A DNA stretch of 64,000 nucleotides from Actinomadura sp. NBRC 104412. Its GTDB lineage: Bacteria > Actinomycetota > Actinomycetes > Streptosporangiales > Streptosporangiaceae. The translations under genes were made by a program, and so were the position numbers. Under the pieces are notes generated by a model, which saw only the letters and a program-made list of their open reading frames with translations, did no database searches and was not told the origin of the DNA. Location of the stretch: positions 186,001 to 250,000 of the forward strand of contig NZ_BSTM01000009.1 in NCBI RefSeq assembly GCF_030269515.1, in the 5' to 3' direction. Numbering within the stretch: position 1 is the first letter of the stretch; each line of letters begins with the position of its first letter. Positions 24,243 to 33,825 of the stretch are shown here, in pieces.

Positions 24243-25145
24243 TCAGGACGAGAGGTGCTGGATGAGCGGGCCCATCTGCTCCCCCGGGTTCTGGTAGACG
24301 GAGAGGGGCTCGGTGGCGTTGATGGCGGCCCAGTTGTCCCGGACGTCCTCCGCCGAGAAGGCGTCCTTCCAGGCGTGGCCGGGGCCCTCGCCGATGACGA
24401 TCTTGGCGATCCGGCCGCCGCCGACCGTGTAGACCTGGCCGGTCTCCTCGTTGCTCTCGTGGACGAGGAAGGCCACCAGCGGCGTGACCTTCTCCACGCC
24501 CAGCTTGCCCAGGAAGTCGGCGGGCAGCAGGTCCTCGGTCATGCGGGTGGCGGCGACGGGGGCGATCGCGTTGGCCTTGATGTTGTACTTGCCGCCCTCA
24601 TGGGCCAGCGTCTTGGTGAAGCCCACCAGGCCCATCTTCGCGGTGGCGTAGTTGGCCTGGCCGAAGTTGCCGTAGAGGCCGGCCGGCGACGAGGTGTTGA
24701 CGATGCGGCCGTAGTTGTTCTCGCGCAGGTGCGGCCAGGCGAAGCTGGAGACCAGGAACGAGCCGCGCAGGTGCACGGCGATCACCGCGTCGTACTCCTC
24801 GGGCGTCATGTTCTTGATCGACCTGTCGCGCAGGATCCCGGCGTTGTTGACCACGATGTCGATCTTGCCGAAGGTGTCCAGCGCGGTCTGCACGATCGCG
24901 CGCGCCCCGTCCTCGGTGGCGACGTTGTCGGGGTTGGCCACGGCCTCGCCGCCGCTCTTCTTGATCTCCTCGACCACGTCCTGGGCGGGACCCGACGAGG
25001 AACCCGCGCCGGACCGGTCCCCGCCGAGGTCGTTGACGACCACCTTGGCGCCGCGCTCGGCCAGTTCCAGCGCGTGCCGGCGGCCCAGCCCGTGACCGGC
25101 TCCGGTGACGATGGCGACGCGACCGTCGTAGCGCAGTTCCGACAT
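24243..25145 (-). CDS. SDR family oxidoreductase (hydroxyacyl-CoA dehydrogenase-like)
   Basis: From the ATG at 25145 (GAGGAGA upstream) the protein has 300 residues. TGAGHGLGRRHALELAERGAK is the nucleotide-binding motif (about 12-32), NNAGI follows, then SSPAGLYGNFGQANYATAKMG with the catalytic Ser-Tyr-Lys. The length and the N-terminal half fit the (3R)-hydroxyacyl-CoA dehydrogenase domain of actinobacterial MFE-2-like enzymes. The residues after about 220 (VGGGRIAKIVIGEGPGH) are typical of that group. It is followed by an enoyl-CoA hydratase gene, consistent with beta-oxidation-type steps. Confidence 0.92.
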   Translation of the reverse strand: MSELRYDGRVAIVTGAGHGLGRRHALELAERGAKVVVNDLGGDRSGAGSSSGPAQDVVEEIKKSGGEAVANPDNVATEDGARAIVQTALDTFGKIDIVVNNAGILRDRSIKNMTPEEYDAVIAVHLRGSFLVSSFAWPHLRENNYGRIVNTSSPAGLYGNFGQANYATAKMGLVGFTKTLAHEGGKYNIKANAIAPVAATRMTEDLLPADFLGKLGVEKVTPLVAFLVHESNEETGQVYTVGGGRIAKIVIGEGPGHAWKDAFSAEDVRDNWAAINATEPLSVYQNPGEQMGPLIQHLSS

Positions 25146-25309
25146 CCTGTCTCCTCTACATCGCAGCGGCTGCGTGACCCTAGGAAAGCACCCGGGCTCC
25201 CTAAGGGGTACCACCTGACCGAATCGCGCTCGGCTTCGGCCCCCCGGCGCGGCGGAGGACGGGGCTCAACCCCGGGTTGCCTTATTTCCACCACGAAACG
25301 GCAATCTCT

Positions 25310-25338
25310 GAGAAAGTCGCCATAATTCATTCTTTCTC
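25310..25338. promoter_or_regulatory. Inverted repeat in the divergent promoter region
   Basis: GAGAAAG (25310-25316) and CTTTCTC (25332-25338) form an inverted repeat spaced by 15 bases in the AT-rich part of the 250-base interval between the divergent SDR and dehydrogenase genes. It could be an operator; nothing links it to a named regulator. Confidence 0.3.
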
Positions 25339-25395
25339 GGGAATCTTGGGCGTAAGCTTTCCCGACCACCCGTGCGCCGACGACGGAGACCGTCC

Positions 25396-26478
25396 ATGAG
25401 CGGACCTTTGGTGAGCGGACCCGGCGGCACCCGGCCGTTCCGCGTCGTCCAGTGGGCAACCGGAGCGCTGGGCCGCAGCGTCATCCGCGGCATTCTGGAA
25501 CGGCCCGGGTTCGAGCTGGCGGGCGCACTGGTGTACGACCGTGCCAAGGCGGGCCAGGACGTGGGCGTGCTGGCCGGGCACGGGCCCGTGGGCGTCACCG
25601 CCACCGCCGACCCGCAGGACATCCTCGACCTGGACGCCGACTGCGTGGTGTACGCCCCGAGCCCGTCGAAGGACCCGTTCTCCGAGCTGGACACGGTGTG
25701 CGCCCTGCTCGCGTCCGGGAAGAACGTGATCGCCACGCACGGTTACGTCTACCCCTACGTCCACGGCTCCCGCCTGGTCGCCGACCTGGAGGACGCCTGC
25801 AAGCGCGGCGGGGTCTCGGTGCACGGGACGGGCGTCAACCCCGGGTTCATGTCCGACCTCATGCCGCTGACCCTGTCGCGGCTGTCGCGCGGCATCACGC
25901 ACGTGTACGCGCGGGAGTGCTCGGACTTCTCCGGCCACCCGTCCCGCCGCATGGTCCGCAGCATGATGGGCTTCGGCAAGACCGAGGAGGCGTACCTGCG
26001 CGCGCTGCGGACCACGCGCGCCGCGATGCAGTCGCTGGTGGCCGAGAGCCTGCACCTGGTGGCGGCCGGGCTGGACCTCGCGCTGGACGAGATCGACGTC
26101 GACCTGGCCTACCGGCCGGCGCCCGCCGACTTCACGATCGCGTCCGGGACCGTCGCCAAGGGCACCATCGCCGCGTCGCGCTGGACGTTCAGCGGGATGG
26201 CCGGGGGCCGCCCCGCCATCACCGCCGAGCTGGTCTACAAGGCCGACGCCACGCGCATCCCCGAATGGGGACCACCGGGGTACGCGGTCCGGGTGGAGGG
26301 CCGCCCCTCGATCACCCTGACCACCGATCCGGAATGGGTGTCCAACGGCACCTCGGCCGCCGCGGCGCACGCGCTCAACGCCATCCCCGTGGTGTGCGCC
26401 GCCGAGCCCGGCATCCGCACCCACCTCGACCTTCCGCTGATCACCGGCCGTGCCTGCTCCCGGCTTCGCCGTACCTGA
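25396..26478 (+). CDS. NAD(P)-binding dehydrogenase, dihydrodipicolinate-reductase/2,4-diaminopentanoate-dehydrogenase-like
   Basis: From the ATG at 25396 (GGAGA 6 bases upstream) the protein has 360 residues. The N-terminus has RVVQWATGALGRSVIRGIL, the nucleotide-binding signature of this family, then LVYDRAKAGQDVG and ATADPQDIL..DADCVVYAP. GVNPGFMSDLMPLTLS lies near the middle. Related proteins in actinobacteria are annotated as amine dehydrogenase-like; no substrate is known for most. It is divergent from the SDR and enoyl-CoA hydratase pair, and may belong to the same catabolic unit. Confidence 0.85.
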   Translation: MSGPLVSGPGGTRPFRVVQWATGALGRSVIRGILERPGFELAGALVYDRAKAGQDVGVLAGHGPVGVTATADPQDILDLDADCVVYAPSPSKDPFSELDTVCALLASGKNVIATHGYVYPYVHGSRLVADLEDACKRGGVSVHGTGVNPGFMSDLMPLTLSRLSRGITHVYARECSDFSGHPSRRMVRSMMGFGKTEEAYLRALRTTRAAMQSLVAESLHLVAAGLDLALDEIDVDLAYRPAPADFTIASGTVAKGTIAASRWTFSGMAGGRPAITAELVYKADATRIPEWGPPGYAVRVEGRPSITLTTDPEWVSNGTSAAAAHALNAIPVVCAAEPGIRTHLDLPLITGRACSRLRRT

Positions 26479-26539
26479 GCGGAATGACGCGGGCGGGTAG
26501 GCCGGTTCTGAGAGGAAAACCCCGAGGGAGGACCGCGCC

Positions 26540-27466
26540 ATGACCACGGTCGCAAGGGAGATCGCCGGAGGCGGCTTCGTCCGGCAGCCCAACCGGTTCA
26601 CCGACAGGATCACCGCGGACGGGAGCAGCGGCTACCTGGCCGAGCCCGGCCGGTACCGGCTGATCGTCTCCTACGCCTGCCCGTGGGCGCAGCGGACGCT
26701 GATCGTCCGGCGGCTGCTCGGGCTCGAGGAGGTGATCTCCGTCGCGGTGGTCGACCCGATCAGGGACGAGCGCGGCTGGCGGTTCCCCGAGCCCGACCCG
26801 GTGACCGGCGCGACCTTCCTGTCCGAGCTGTACCTGGCCAGGGACCCCTCGTACGAGGGCCGCTACACCGTGCCGTGCGTCTGGGACGGAGTGACCCAGC
26901 GCCTGGTCACCAACGACTTCCCGGCGATCACGATCACGATGGAGACGGAGTTCGCCGCCTACCATCGCGAGGGCGCCCCCGACCTGTACCCGGAACGGCT
27001 CCGTCCCGAGATCGACGAGCTGAACGAGCGCGTCTACCACACGGTCAACAACGGGGTCTACAAGGCCGGTTTCGCCACCGCGCAGGAGCCGTACGACAAG
27101 GCCGTCGACGCCCTGTTCGAGACGCTGGACATGCTGGAGGAGCGCCTGGTCGGCCGCCGCTACCTGTTCGGCGACCGGCCGACGGAGGCGGACGTGCGGC
27201 TGTACCCGACGCTGGCCCGGTTCGACGCGGTGTACTACTCGCACTTCAAGTGCAACCTGCGCCGCCTGGTCGACTACCCCAACCTCTGGGCGTACGCCCG
27301 GGACCTGTACTCGATCGCCGCCTTCGGCGAGACGACGAACTTCGACCACATCAAGCGCCATTACTACATGACGCAGCGGAACGTGAACCCGTCCGGCGTC
27401 GTCCCCAAGGGCCCGATCATGGACTGGGACGCCCCGCACGCCAGGGACCGGCTCGTCACATCGTGA
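26540..27466 (+). CDS. Glutathionyl/mycothiolyl-hydroquinone reductase-type transferase
   Basis: The protein has 308 residues. SYACPWAQRT places the catalytic Cys at residue 47 followed by Pro-Trp, as in Xi-class glutathione transferases (YqjG/PcpF). The rest matches the family: PCVWDGVTQRLVTNDFPAITITMETEF and LNERVYHTVNNGVYKAGFATAQEPYDKAV, with YLFGDRPTEADVRLYPTL. These enzymes reduce glutathionyl-hydroquinones. Actinomycetes use mycothiol instead of glutathione, so the thiol partner is probably mycothiol. Its end overlaps the convergent kinase gene by 11 bases. The ATG at 26540 has GAGGGAGG upstream. Confidence 0.92.
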   Translation: MTTVAREIAGGGFVRQPNRFTDRITADGSSGYLAEPGRYRLIVSYACPWAQRTLIVRRLLGLEEVISVAVVDPIRDERGWRFPEPDPVTGATFLSELYLARDPSYEGRYTVPCVWDGVTQRLVTNDFPAITITMETEFAAYHREGAPDLYPERLRPEIDELNERVYHTVNNGVYKAGFATAQEPYDKAVDALFETLDMLEERLVGRRYLFGDRPTEADVRLYPTLARFDAVYYSHFKCNLRRLVDYPNLWAYARDLYSIAAFGETTNFDHIKRHYYMTQRNVNPSGVVPKGPIMDWDAPHARDRLVTS

Positions 27467-28685
27467 GCATGACCACCAGGACGCCCGCCACCAGCAGCGC
27501 CATGCCCAGATAGACCATGAGGCCGCCGATCCGCCACCGCGTCTGGGAGCGGTCCCGCGCGGGGGCCGCGGGCAGCCGTCCCGTCCGCTGCGGCCCGGTC
27601 GGGACCTGCTCGGTACTGCCGGTGTCCCGCGCCACCTGCGCCGTGACCACCGGAGGCGGGCCCGGGGGCGGGCCAGGGGGCGGCACCGCGAGCCGGGGGC
27701 CGGTGGCCGCCGCGGGCGGGCTCGGCGGCGGCACCGGCCCGGCCGGCGCGGCGGGGCCGGGCGCGGGCGGAAAGGCGAAACCGGGCGGAGCGGGGGTCGG
27801 ACGACCCGGCACAGGCCAGGACGGATCCGGATCGTCACCACCGACCACCATGAGGATCGCCTCCGCGACACCGGCCTGCATCCGCCGCGCCGGGTCCTTC
27901 TGGAGCAGGCCGTCGAGCACCGGGCGCAGCGGCCCGGCGCGTACCGGCGGATCCGGCTCCTCGGTCAGGACCGCGCCGAACACCGCCACCGGGTCGTCCC
28001 GGTGGAACGGGGCGCGGCCCTCGACCGCCGCATAGAGGGTGGCCCCCAGCGCCCAGAGGTCGGACTCGGGGCTCGCACGCCCACCGCGCATCCGTTCGGG
28101 CGCGATGTAGGCGGGAGAACCGAGCACGCTCCCGTCCTGGGTCAGGGTGGCCTCGCCTTCGATGACCGCGATGCCGAAGTCGGTCAGCACCGCGCGGTCC
28201 CCGGGGCCTTCCAGCAGCACGTTCCCCGGCTTGACGTCCCTGTGCAGGATGCCCGCCGCGTGCGCCGCCCCCAGGGCCCCCAGTAGTTGCAGCCCGATCC
28301 TGGCGACGCGATCCGGCGGGAGCGGCCCCTCCCGCCGGATCACCTGGTTCAGGGAGTCTCCCCTGACCAGCTCCATCACCACCCAGGGGCGGGCCTCTTC
28401 GACCACGACGTCGAAGACCGTGACAACCCCTGGGTGGGACAACCTGGCCGCCGACCGGGCCTCACGGACCGAGCGCTGGGCCATCGCGGCCCGCTCGGCC
28501 TCCGTGAGGCCGGCCGGCATGAGCACCTCCTTGACGGCGACCTCCCTGTCCAGGATCTCGTCCCGGGCCCGCCAGACGATGCCCATGCCGCCGCGCCCCA
28601 GCTCCGCGAGCAGGCGGTAGCGCCGCGCGACCACACGCTGGGTCGGCGCCGCCCGCTCGGCCGCGAGAGCCGGGTCATCACTCAC
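27456..28685 (-). CDS. Membrane-anchored serine/threonine protein kinase (PknB family)
   Basis: From the GTG at 28685 the protein has 409 residues; a GTG at 28751 is an alternative. The kinase domain (about 20-280) has GRGGMGIVW, VAVKEV (catalytic Lys), HRDVKPGN, LTDFGIA (DFG) and SPAYIAPERM (APE). A Pro/Gly/Ala-rich juxtamembrane linker of about 100 residues follows, then one C-terminal membrane helix (GLMVYLGMALLVAGVLVVMLT) with no extracellular domain. A complete set of catalytic residues suggests an active kinase. There is no adjacent phosphatase or substrate gene. Confidence 0.93.
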   Translation of the reverse strand: MSDDPALAAERAAPTQRVVARRYRLLAELGRGGMGIVWRARDEILDREVAVKEVLMPAGLTEAERAAMAQRSVREARSAARLSHPGVVTVFDVVVEEARPWVVMELVRGDSLNQVIRREGPLPPDRVARIGLQLLGALGAAHAAGILHRDVKPGNVLLEGPGDRAVLTDFGIAVIEGEATLTQDGSVLGSPAYIAPERMRGGRASPESDLWALGATLYAAVEGRAPFHRDDPVAVFGAVLTEEPDPPVRAGPLRPVLDGLLQKDPARRMQAGVAEAILMVVGGDDPDPSWPVPGRPTPAPPGFAFPPAPGPAAPAGPVPPPSPPAAATGPRLAVPPPGPPPGPPPVVTAQVARDTGSTEQVPTGPQRTGRLPAAPARDRSQTRWRIGGLMVYLGMALLVAGVLVVMLTM

Positions 28686-28792
28686 ACCGGTAGTTCGGTG
28701 GAACCGGGCGTTCGGATTGCGCGTCCGGTCAATTAGTTCAAAACTGGCCACGACCTGTCGTTATGCTGACGGGTCGTCGACCCGAGTCCGAG

Positions 28793-28840
28793 TCCCTCCG
28801 CATGTCCCTCTGCATGTCCCTCTGCACATCCCTCCGCACG
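28793..28840 (+). repeat. Four tandem 12-bp units in the AIM24 leader
   Basis: Units TCCCTCCGCATG, TCCCTCTGCATG, TCCCTCTGCACA and TCCCTCCGCACG follow each other without gaps and end 25 bases before the AIM24 start codon. They lie in the leader between the divergent kinase gene and the AIM24 gene. Two GAGTCC units precede them. Confidence 0.75.
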
Positions 28841-28865
28841 ACAGGAAAGGCGAGGCCGCACTCCC

Positions 28866-29537
28866 ATGCGCAGCAACTTCTTCAACAACTTGGAGCAGGG
28901 CCAACAGCTCCCCGGCCACTTCGCGCTCCAGAACTCCAAGATGCTCAGAGTCCATCTCAACGGCGACGTGCTCGCCCGGCAGGGCTCCATGGTCGCGTTC
29001 CAGGGCCAGATGGAGTTCGACTACGAGGGCGCCGGCGGCATCGGCAAGTTCATCAAGAAGGCCGTCACCGGCGAGGGCGTGCCCACCATGCGCGTCAAGG
29101 GGCAGGGTCTGCTGTTCCTGGCCAACGACGCCGACGACATCCACCTGTTCTACCTGGAGAACGAGGGCATCACGGTCAACGGCAAGAACATCCTGGCCTA
29201 CGACGCCCACCTCCAGTCCGACATCCAGCGCGTGCAGGGCGCGGGCATCGCCGCGGGCGGGCTGTTCAACACCACCCTGGCTGGCACCGGCTGGGTGGCG
29301 CTCACCACACACGGGACCCCGGTCATGCTCGACTGCGGCCGCGCCCCCACGTTCGTCGACGGCCAGTCGGCCGTGGCGTGGAGCCAGGGCCTGCACGTCG
29401 GGGTGAACCGCACCTTCAAGGCGGGCGCCCTGATCGGGCGGGGCAGCGGCGAGGCCATGCAACTGGCCTACCAAGGACAGGGTTTCGTCCTGGTCCAGGC
29501 CAGTGAGGGTCCCACGGTCCCGCCGCATACTCATTGA
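28866..29537 (+). CDS. AIM24 family protein
   Basis: The protein has 223 residues and is beta-rich throughout: LRVHLNGDVLARQGSMVAFQG, GKFIKKAVTGEGVPTMRVKGQG, LENEGITVNGKNILAYDAHLQ, and AGGLFNTTLAGTGWVALTTHGTPVML. This is the AIM24 (TIGR00266-like) jelly-roll family, widespread and of unknown molecular role. The leader holds a four-unit tandem repeat. A hairpin follows the gene. Confidence 0.9.
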   Translation: MRSNFFNNLEQGQQLPGHFALQNSKMLRVHLNGDVLARQGSMVAFQGQMEFDYEGAGGIGKFIKKAVTGEGVPTMRVKGQGLLFLANDADDIHLFYLENEGITVNGKNILAYDAHLQSDIQRVQGAGIAAGGLFNTTLAGTGWVALTTHGTPVMLDCGRAPTFVDGQSAVAWSQGLHVGVNRTFKAGALIGRGSGEAMQLAYQGQGFVLVQASEGPTVPPHTH

Positions 29538-29553
29538 TCATGGGCCTCGCCGT

Positions 29554-29587
29554 ACCTGCCGGACGCGGCCCCGGGCGCCCGGCAGGT
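29554..29587 (+). terminator. Hairpin after AIM24
   Basis: ACCTGCCGG (29554-29562) pairs with CCGGCAGGT (29579-29587) around a GC-rich loop. There is no T-run. It lies 17 bases after the AIM24 stop. Confidence 0.55.
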
Positions 29588-29714
29588 CCGGCCCTCGCCC
29601 GGACGTCTCCCGTGGCGGCCGTGCATGGGCGAGGCGCAAGTGCGAGTAGCCTTTACTAGTCCGAACCGGTTTCAGAAACCCACCTGCGAGCTGCGGAAGA
29701 GGGCGATCTCCGCC

Positions 29715-32700
29715 GTGTCGACAGAGTCGTCGCAATCAAGTGCCGACCCCAAGATGACAGACTTCGGTGCCAACGAGTGGCTGGTCGACGAGCTGTACCA
29801 GAAGTACCTCGAGGATCCCAACTCGGTGGACGAGGCGTGGTGGAACTTCTTCGCGGACTACCGGCCGGAGACCCGGCCCACCGCGACCACCCCCGCCACG
29901 CCCAACGCACCCCGGCCCCAGACCGGCACCGAAGGCGCGGCAGTGACCCAGGCCGCCAACGGCACCACGGCGGCCCCGCCGACACAGCAGGCTCCCACGG
30001 CGCCGCAGGCCCCCGCGGCCCCCGCCGCGCCCAAGGCCGCGCCCAAGGCCGAGGCCCCGGCCGCCAAGCCCGAGCCCGCCAAGCCCGAGCCGGCCAAGGC
30101 GGCGCCCGCCAAGCCGGCCCTGCCGCCCGTCCCGGAGGGCGCCGAGCAGGAGCGGCTGCGCGGCGTCGCCGCCCGCACGGCCGCCAACATGGAGGCCAGC
30201 CTCGGCGTCCCGACCGCGACCAGCGTGCGGGCCGTCCCGGCCAAGCTGCTGATCGACAACCGGATCGTCATCAACAACCACCTCAAGCGCGGCCGCGGCG
30301 GCAAGGTCTCCTTCACCCATCTGATCGGGTACGCCATCGTCAAGGCGCTGGCCTCAATGCCGGAGATGAACTGCGCCTACACCGAGGTGGACGGCAAGCC
30401 GGTGCTGGTGCGGCCCGAGCACGTCAACTTCGGCCTGGCGGTCGACCTGCGGAAGCCCGACGGGTCCCGGCAGCTCGTGGTGCCCAGCATCAAGGCCGCC
30501 GACACCCTCGACTTCCGCCAGTTCTGGGCCGCCTACGAGGAGATCGTCCGCAGGGCGCGCGGCAACAAGCTCACCCTTGAGGACTTCCAGGGCACCACGA
30601 TCAGCCTGACCAACCCCGGCACCATCGGCACGGTCCATTCCGTGCCGCGGCTGATGCCCGGCCAGGGCACGATCATCGGCGTCGGGGCCATGGAGTACCC
30701 CGCCGAGTTCGCCGGGGCGTCGGAGGAGACGCTGTCCCGGATGGGGATCAGCAAGGTCATGACGCTGACCTCCACCTACGACCACCGGATCATCCAGGGC
30801 GCGCAGTCCGGCGACTTCCTGCGCCGGATCCACCAGCTACTGCTGGGCGAGGACGGCTTCTACGACGAGATCTTCGAGGCGCTGCGGATCCCGTACGAGC
30901 CGGTCCGCTGGGTGCAGGACATCTCCGCCACGCACGAGGACGACGTCGCCAAGGTCGCGCGCGTCCACGAGCTGATCCACGCCTACCGGGTCCGCGGCCA
31001 CCTGATGGCCGACACCGACCCGCTGGAGTACAAGCAGCGCCGCCACCCCGACCTGGACATCCTCCAGCACGGGCTGACGCTGTGGGACCTGGAGCGCGAG
31101 TTCGCCACCGGCGGGTTCGGCGGCAAGCCCACCATGAAGCTGCGCGACATCCTGGGCGTGCTGCGCATGGCGTACTGCCGCACGGTCGGCATCGAGTACA
31201 TGCACATGCAGGACCCCGAGGAGCGCGCCTGGATCCAGGAGCGCGTCGAGGTCCCGCACGAGAAGCCGTCCCGCGAGGAACAGCTCCACGTGCTGCGCCG
31301 CCTCAACAGCGCCGAGGCGTTCGAGACCTTCCTGCAGACCAAGTTCGTCGGCCAGAAGCGGTTCTCCCTGGAAGGCGGCGAGTCCGTCATCCCGCTGCTG
31401 GACTCGGTGATCTCCTCGGCGGCCAAGGCGCACCTGGACGAGGTCGTGATCGGGATGGCCCACCGCGGCCGCCTCAACGTCCTGGCCAACATCGTCGGCA
31501 AGTCCTACGGCCAGATCTTCGGCGAGTTCGAGGGCAACCTCGACCCGCGCAGCGCCCAGGGCTCCGGCGACGTCAAGTACCACCTGGGCGCCGAGGGCGA
31601 CTTCGTGGCCGACGACGGCTCCAAGATCCACTGCGAGCTGGTGGCGAACCCGTCCCACCTGGAGACCGTCGACCCGGTGCTGGAGGGCGTGGTCCGCGCC
31701 AAGCAGGACATCCTGGATGTCGGCGAGGCCGGGTTCAGCGTGCTGCCCATCCTGATCCACGGCGACGCCGCGTTCGCCGGGCAGGGCGTGGTGGCCGAGA
31801 CGCTGAACCTGTCCCAGCTCCGCGGCTACCGCACCGGCGGCACCGTGCACGTGATCATCAACAACCAGGTCGGGTTCACCACCGCGCCGGAGTACTCGCG
31901 TTCCAGCGTCTACTCCACCGACGTGGCCCGGATGATCCAGGCGCCGATCTTCCATGTCAACGGCGACGACCCGGAGGCGTGCGCGCGGGTGGCGCGGCTG
32001 GCCTTCGAGTACCGCCAGGCGTTCAAGAAGGACGTCGTGATCGACATGGTCTGCTACCGGCGGCGCGGCCACAACGAGGGCGAGAACCCGTCGTTCACCC
32101 AGCCGCTGATGTACGACCTGATCGACGCCAAGCGCTCGGTCCGCAAGCTCTACACCGAGGCGCTGATCGGCCGCGGCGACATCACCGTCGAGGAGGCCGA
32201 GGCGTCCCTGCGCGACTACCAGCTCCAGTTGGAGCGCGCCTTCACCGAGACCCGTGAGGCCGTCAAGAGGCCCCTGGAACCGGGCTCGGTGGTCAAGCCG
32301 GACGTGGAGGAGCGGATCCCGATCGACCACGGCTCGGCCGGGTCGGCGATCAGCGCGGAGACGGTCAAGCGGATCATCGAGTCGCAGCTCAGCCTTCCCG
32401 AGGGCTTCAACGTCCACCCGCGCCTCCAGCCGATCCTCCAGCGCCGCGTCCAGTCCATCGAGGACGACGCGATCGACTGGGCGACCGGCGAGCTGCTGGC
32501 GTTCGGCTCGCTGCTGATCGACGGCCATCCCGTCCGGCTCGTCGGGCAGGACAGCCGCCGGGGCACCTTCGGCCAGCGGCACGCGGTGCTGGTGGACCGC
32601 AAGACCGGCGAGGAGTACACCCCGCTCAAGCAGTTCGGGCAGGGCGTGTCGAAGTTCTACGTGCACGACTCGCTGCTCAGCGAGTACGCGGCGATGGGCT

Positions 32701-33506
32701 TCGAGTACGGCTACTCCATGACCCGCCCCGACGCGCTGGTGTGCTGGGAGGCGCAGTTCGGCGACTTCGCCAACGGCGCCCAGTCCATCGTGGACGAGTA
32801 CATCTCCTCCGGCGAGCAGAAGTGGGGGCAGCGCTCCGGCATCGTCCTGCTCCTGCCCCACGGCTACGAGGGTCAGGGTCCCGACCACTCGTCCGCCCGC
32901 ATCGAGCGCTACCTCCAGCTGTGCGCGCAGGACAACATGACCGTGGTCTACCCGACCACCCCGGCCAACTACTTCCACCTGCTGCGCTGGCAGGTGCTGT
33001 CCGGCCGGCGCAAGCCGCTGATCGTGTTCACGCCGAAGTCGCTGCTGCGCCTCAAGGCGGCGACGTCCCGGGTGGACGAGATCACCGGCGGAGCGTTCCA
33101 GCCGGTCATCCCGGACTCCGATCCCACGATCGACCCGTCCGGCGTCCGGCGCATCCTGCTCACCACCGGCAAGATCTTCTACGAGGTGGTGAACGCGCGG
33201 AAGGCCGCCGGGGACACCTCCACGGCCGTGGTCCGCATCGAGCGCCTCTACCCGCCGCCCATCGACGAGCTCAAGGCGGAGCTGGCCAAGTACCCCTCGG
33301 ACGCCGAGGTCGTCTGGGTCCAGGACGAGCCCGCCAACATGGGCGCGTGGCCCTTCATGGCCCTCAAGCTCCCCCACCACATCGAGGGCCTGACCATGAA
33401 GCGCGTCTCCCGGCCGGCGTCCTCGTCGCCGGCCGTGGGCTCCGCCAAACTGCACCAGGCCGAACAGGAGGCCCTGCTGGCCAGGCTGTTCGGCGACGGC
33501 AAGTAG
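29715..33506 (+). CDS. kgd: 2-oxoglutarate decarboxylase/dehydrogenase E1 fused to E2-type succinyltransferase (Kgd/OdhA)
   Basis: From the GTG at 29715 the protein has 1263 residues, normal for actinobacterial Kgd; the frame extends to 29625 but homologues begin near [10 protein letters not shown]...MTDFGANEW. Order: a short N-terminal E1 helix (about 15-50, [16 protein letters not shown]), a Pro/Ala-rich linker (to about 135), an E2-type acyltransferase domain (about 150-390, with [20 protein letters not shown] containing the catalytic His) and the thiamine-dependent E1 part to the end ([38 protein letters not shown]). There is no lipoyl domain, so succinyl transfer must use a lipoyl protein encoded elsewhere. 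It acts in the TCA cycle. Confidence 0.97.
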   Translation: MSTESSQSSADPKMTDFGANEWLVDELYQKYLEDPNSVDEAWWNFFADYRPETRPTATTPATPNAPRPQTGTEGAAVTQAANGTTAAPPTQQAPTAPQAPAAPAAPKAAPKAEAPAAKPEPAKPEPAKAAPAKPALPPVPEGAEQERLRGVAARTAANMEASLGVPTATSVRAVPAKLLIDNRIVINNHLKRGRGGKVSFTHLIGYAIVKALASMPEMNCAYTEVDGKPVLVRPEHVNFGLAVDLRKPDGSRQLVVPSIKAADTLDFRQFWAAYEEIVRRARGNKLTLEDFQGTTISLTNPGTIGTVHSVPRLMPGQGTIIGVGAMEYPAEFAGASEETLSRMGISKVMTLTSTYDHRIIQGAQSGDFLRRIHQLLLGEDGFYDEIFEALRIPYEPVRWVQDISATHEDDVAKVARVHELIHAYRVRGHLMADTDPLEYKQRRHPDLDILQHGLTLWDLEREFATGGFGGKPTMKLRDILGVLRMAYCRTVGIEYMHMQDPEERAWIQERVEVPHEKPSREEQLHVLRRLNSAEAFETFLQTKFVGQKRFSLEGGESVIPLLDSVISSAAKAHLDEVVIGMAHRGRLNVLANIVGKSYGQIFGEFEGNLDPRSAQGSGDVKYHLGAEGDFVADDGSKIHCELVANPSHLETVDPVLEGVVRAKQDILDVGEAGFSVLPILIHGDAAFAGQGVVAETLNLSQLRGYRTGGTVHVIINNQVGFTTAPEYSRSSVYSTDVARMIQAPIFHVNGDDPEACARVARLAFEYRQAFKKDVVIDMVCYRRRGHNEGENPSFTQPLMYDLIDAKRSVRKLYTEALIGRGDITVEEAEASLRDYQLQLERAFTETREAVKRPLEPGSVVKPDVEERIPIDHGSAGSAISAETVKRIIESQLSLPEGFNVHPRLQPILQRRVQSIEDDAIDWATGELLAFGSLLIDGHPVRLVGQDSRRGTFGQRHAVLVDRKTGEEYTPLKQFGQGVSKFYVHDSLLSEYAAMGFEYGYSMTRPDALVCWEAQFGDFANGAQSIVDEYISSGEQKWGQRSGIVLLLPHGYEGQGPDHSSARIERYLQLCAQDNMTVVYPTTPANYFHLLRWQVLSGRRKPLIVFTPKSLLRLKAATSRVDEITGGAFQPVIPDSDPTIDPSGVRRILLTTGKIFYEVVNARKAAGDTSTAVVRIERLYPPPIDELKAELAKYPSDAEVVWVQDEPANMGAWPFMALKLPHHIEGLTMKRVSRPASSSPAVGSAKLHQAEQEALLARLFGDGK

Positions 33507-33518
33507 CACGAGCGCACT

Positions 33519-33556
33519 CCGAGGGCTCCGGCGCCGCCGTGCGCCGGAGCCCTCGG
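33519..33556 (+). terminator. Perfect 16-bp hairpin after kgd
   Basis: CCGAGGGCTCCGGCGC (33519-33534) pairs with GCGCCGGAGCCCTCGG (33541-33556) around a 6-base loop, 12 bases after the kgd stop. No T-run follows, but the stem strength and position fit a terminator between kgd and the DUF6104 gene. Confidence 0.75.
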
Positions 33557-33578
33557 CGTTCCGTCCAGGGAGAGCACG

Positions 33579-33755
33579 ATGTACTTCACCGATCGGGGCC
33601 TGGAAGAACTGGCCGACCGCCGCGGCACCGAGGAGGTCACCCTCGGCTGGCTGGCCGAACGCCTGCGGGAGTTCGTCGACCTCAACCCCGAGTTCGAGAC
33701 GCCGGTCGACCGCCTGGCCACCTGGCTGGCCCGCCTCGACGACGAGGACGACTGA
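33579..33755 (+). CDS. DUF6104 family protein
   Basis: An ATG-to-TGA frame of 58 codons with AGGGAGA 6 bases upstream. The protein begins MYFTDRGLEELADRRG and ends with ATWLARLDDEDD, matching a short actinobacterial family that I know as DUF6104, usually found next to kgd/sucA. It is acidic, helical and has no membrane segment. No function is known. Confidence 0.85.
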   Translation: MYFTDRGLEELADRRGTEEVTLGWLAERLREFVDLNPEFETPVDRLATWLARLDDEDD

Positions 33756-33778
33756 TCGGGGCCGCCGGACAGGACAAG

Positions 33779-33794
33779 ACGCGACATATCGTGT
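33779..33794. promoter_or_regulatory. Palindromic operator of the DUF4097-PadR operon
   Basis: ACGCGACATATCGTGT is imperfectly palindromic (12 of 16 positions agree with the reverse complement). Its core CGCGACATATCG ends 34 bases before the ATG at 33826. The exact reverse complement lies at 35440-35451, also 34 bases before a start codon. PadR repressors often bind such AT-centred dyads in their own promoter. A sigma-factor -10 element is the alternative reading. Confidence 0.55.
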
Positions 33795-33825
33795 TTACTG
33801 GAGGCAGGCTGTCGAAAGGCGGGAC

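Noticed and set aside
30837..33509. 890-codon minus-strand frame
   Set aside because: Antisense to kgd, whose motifs are unambiguous.
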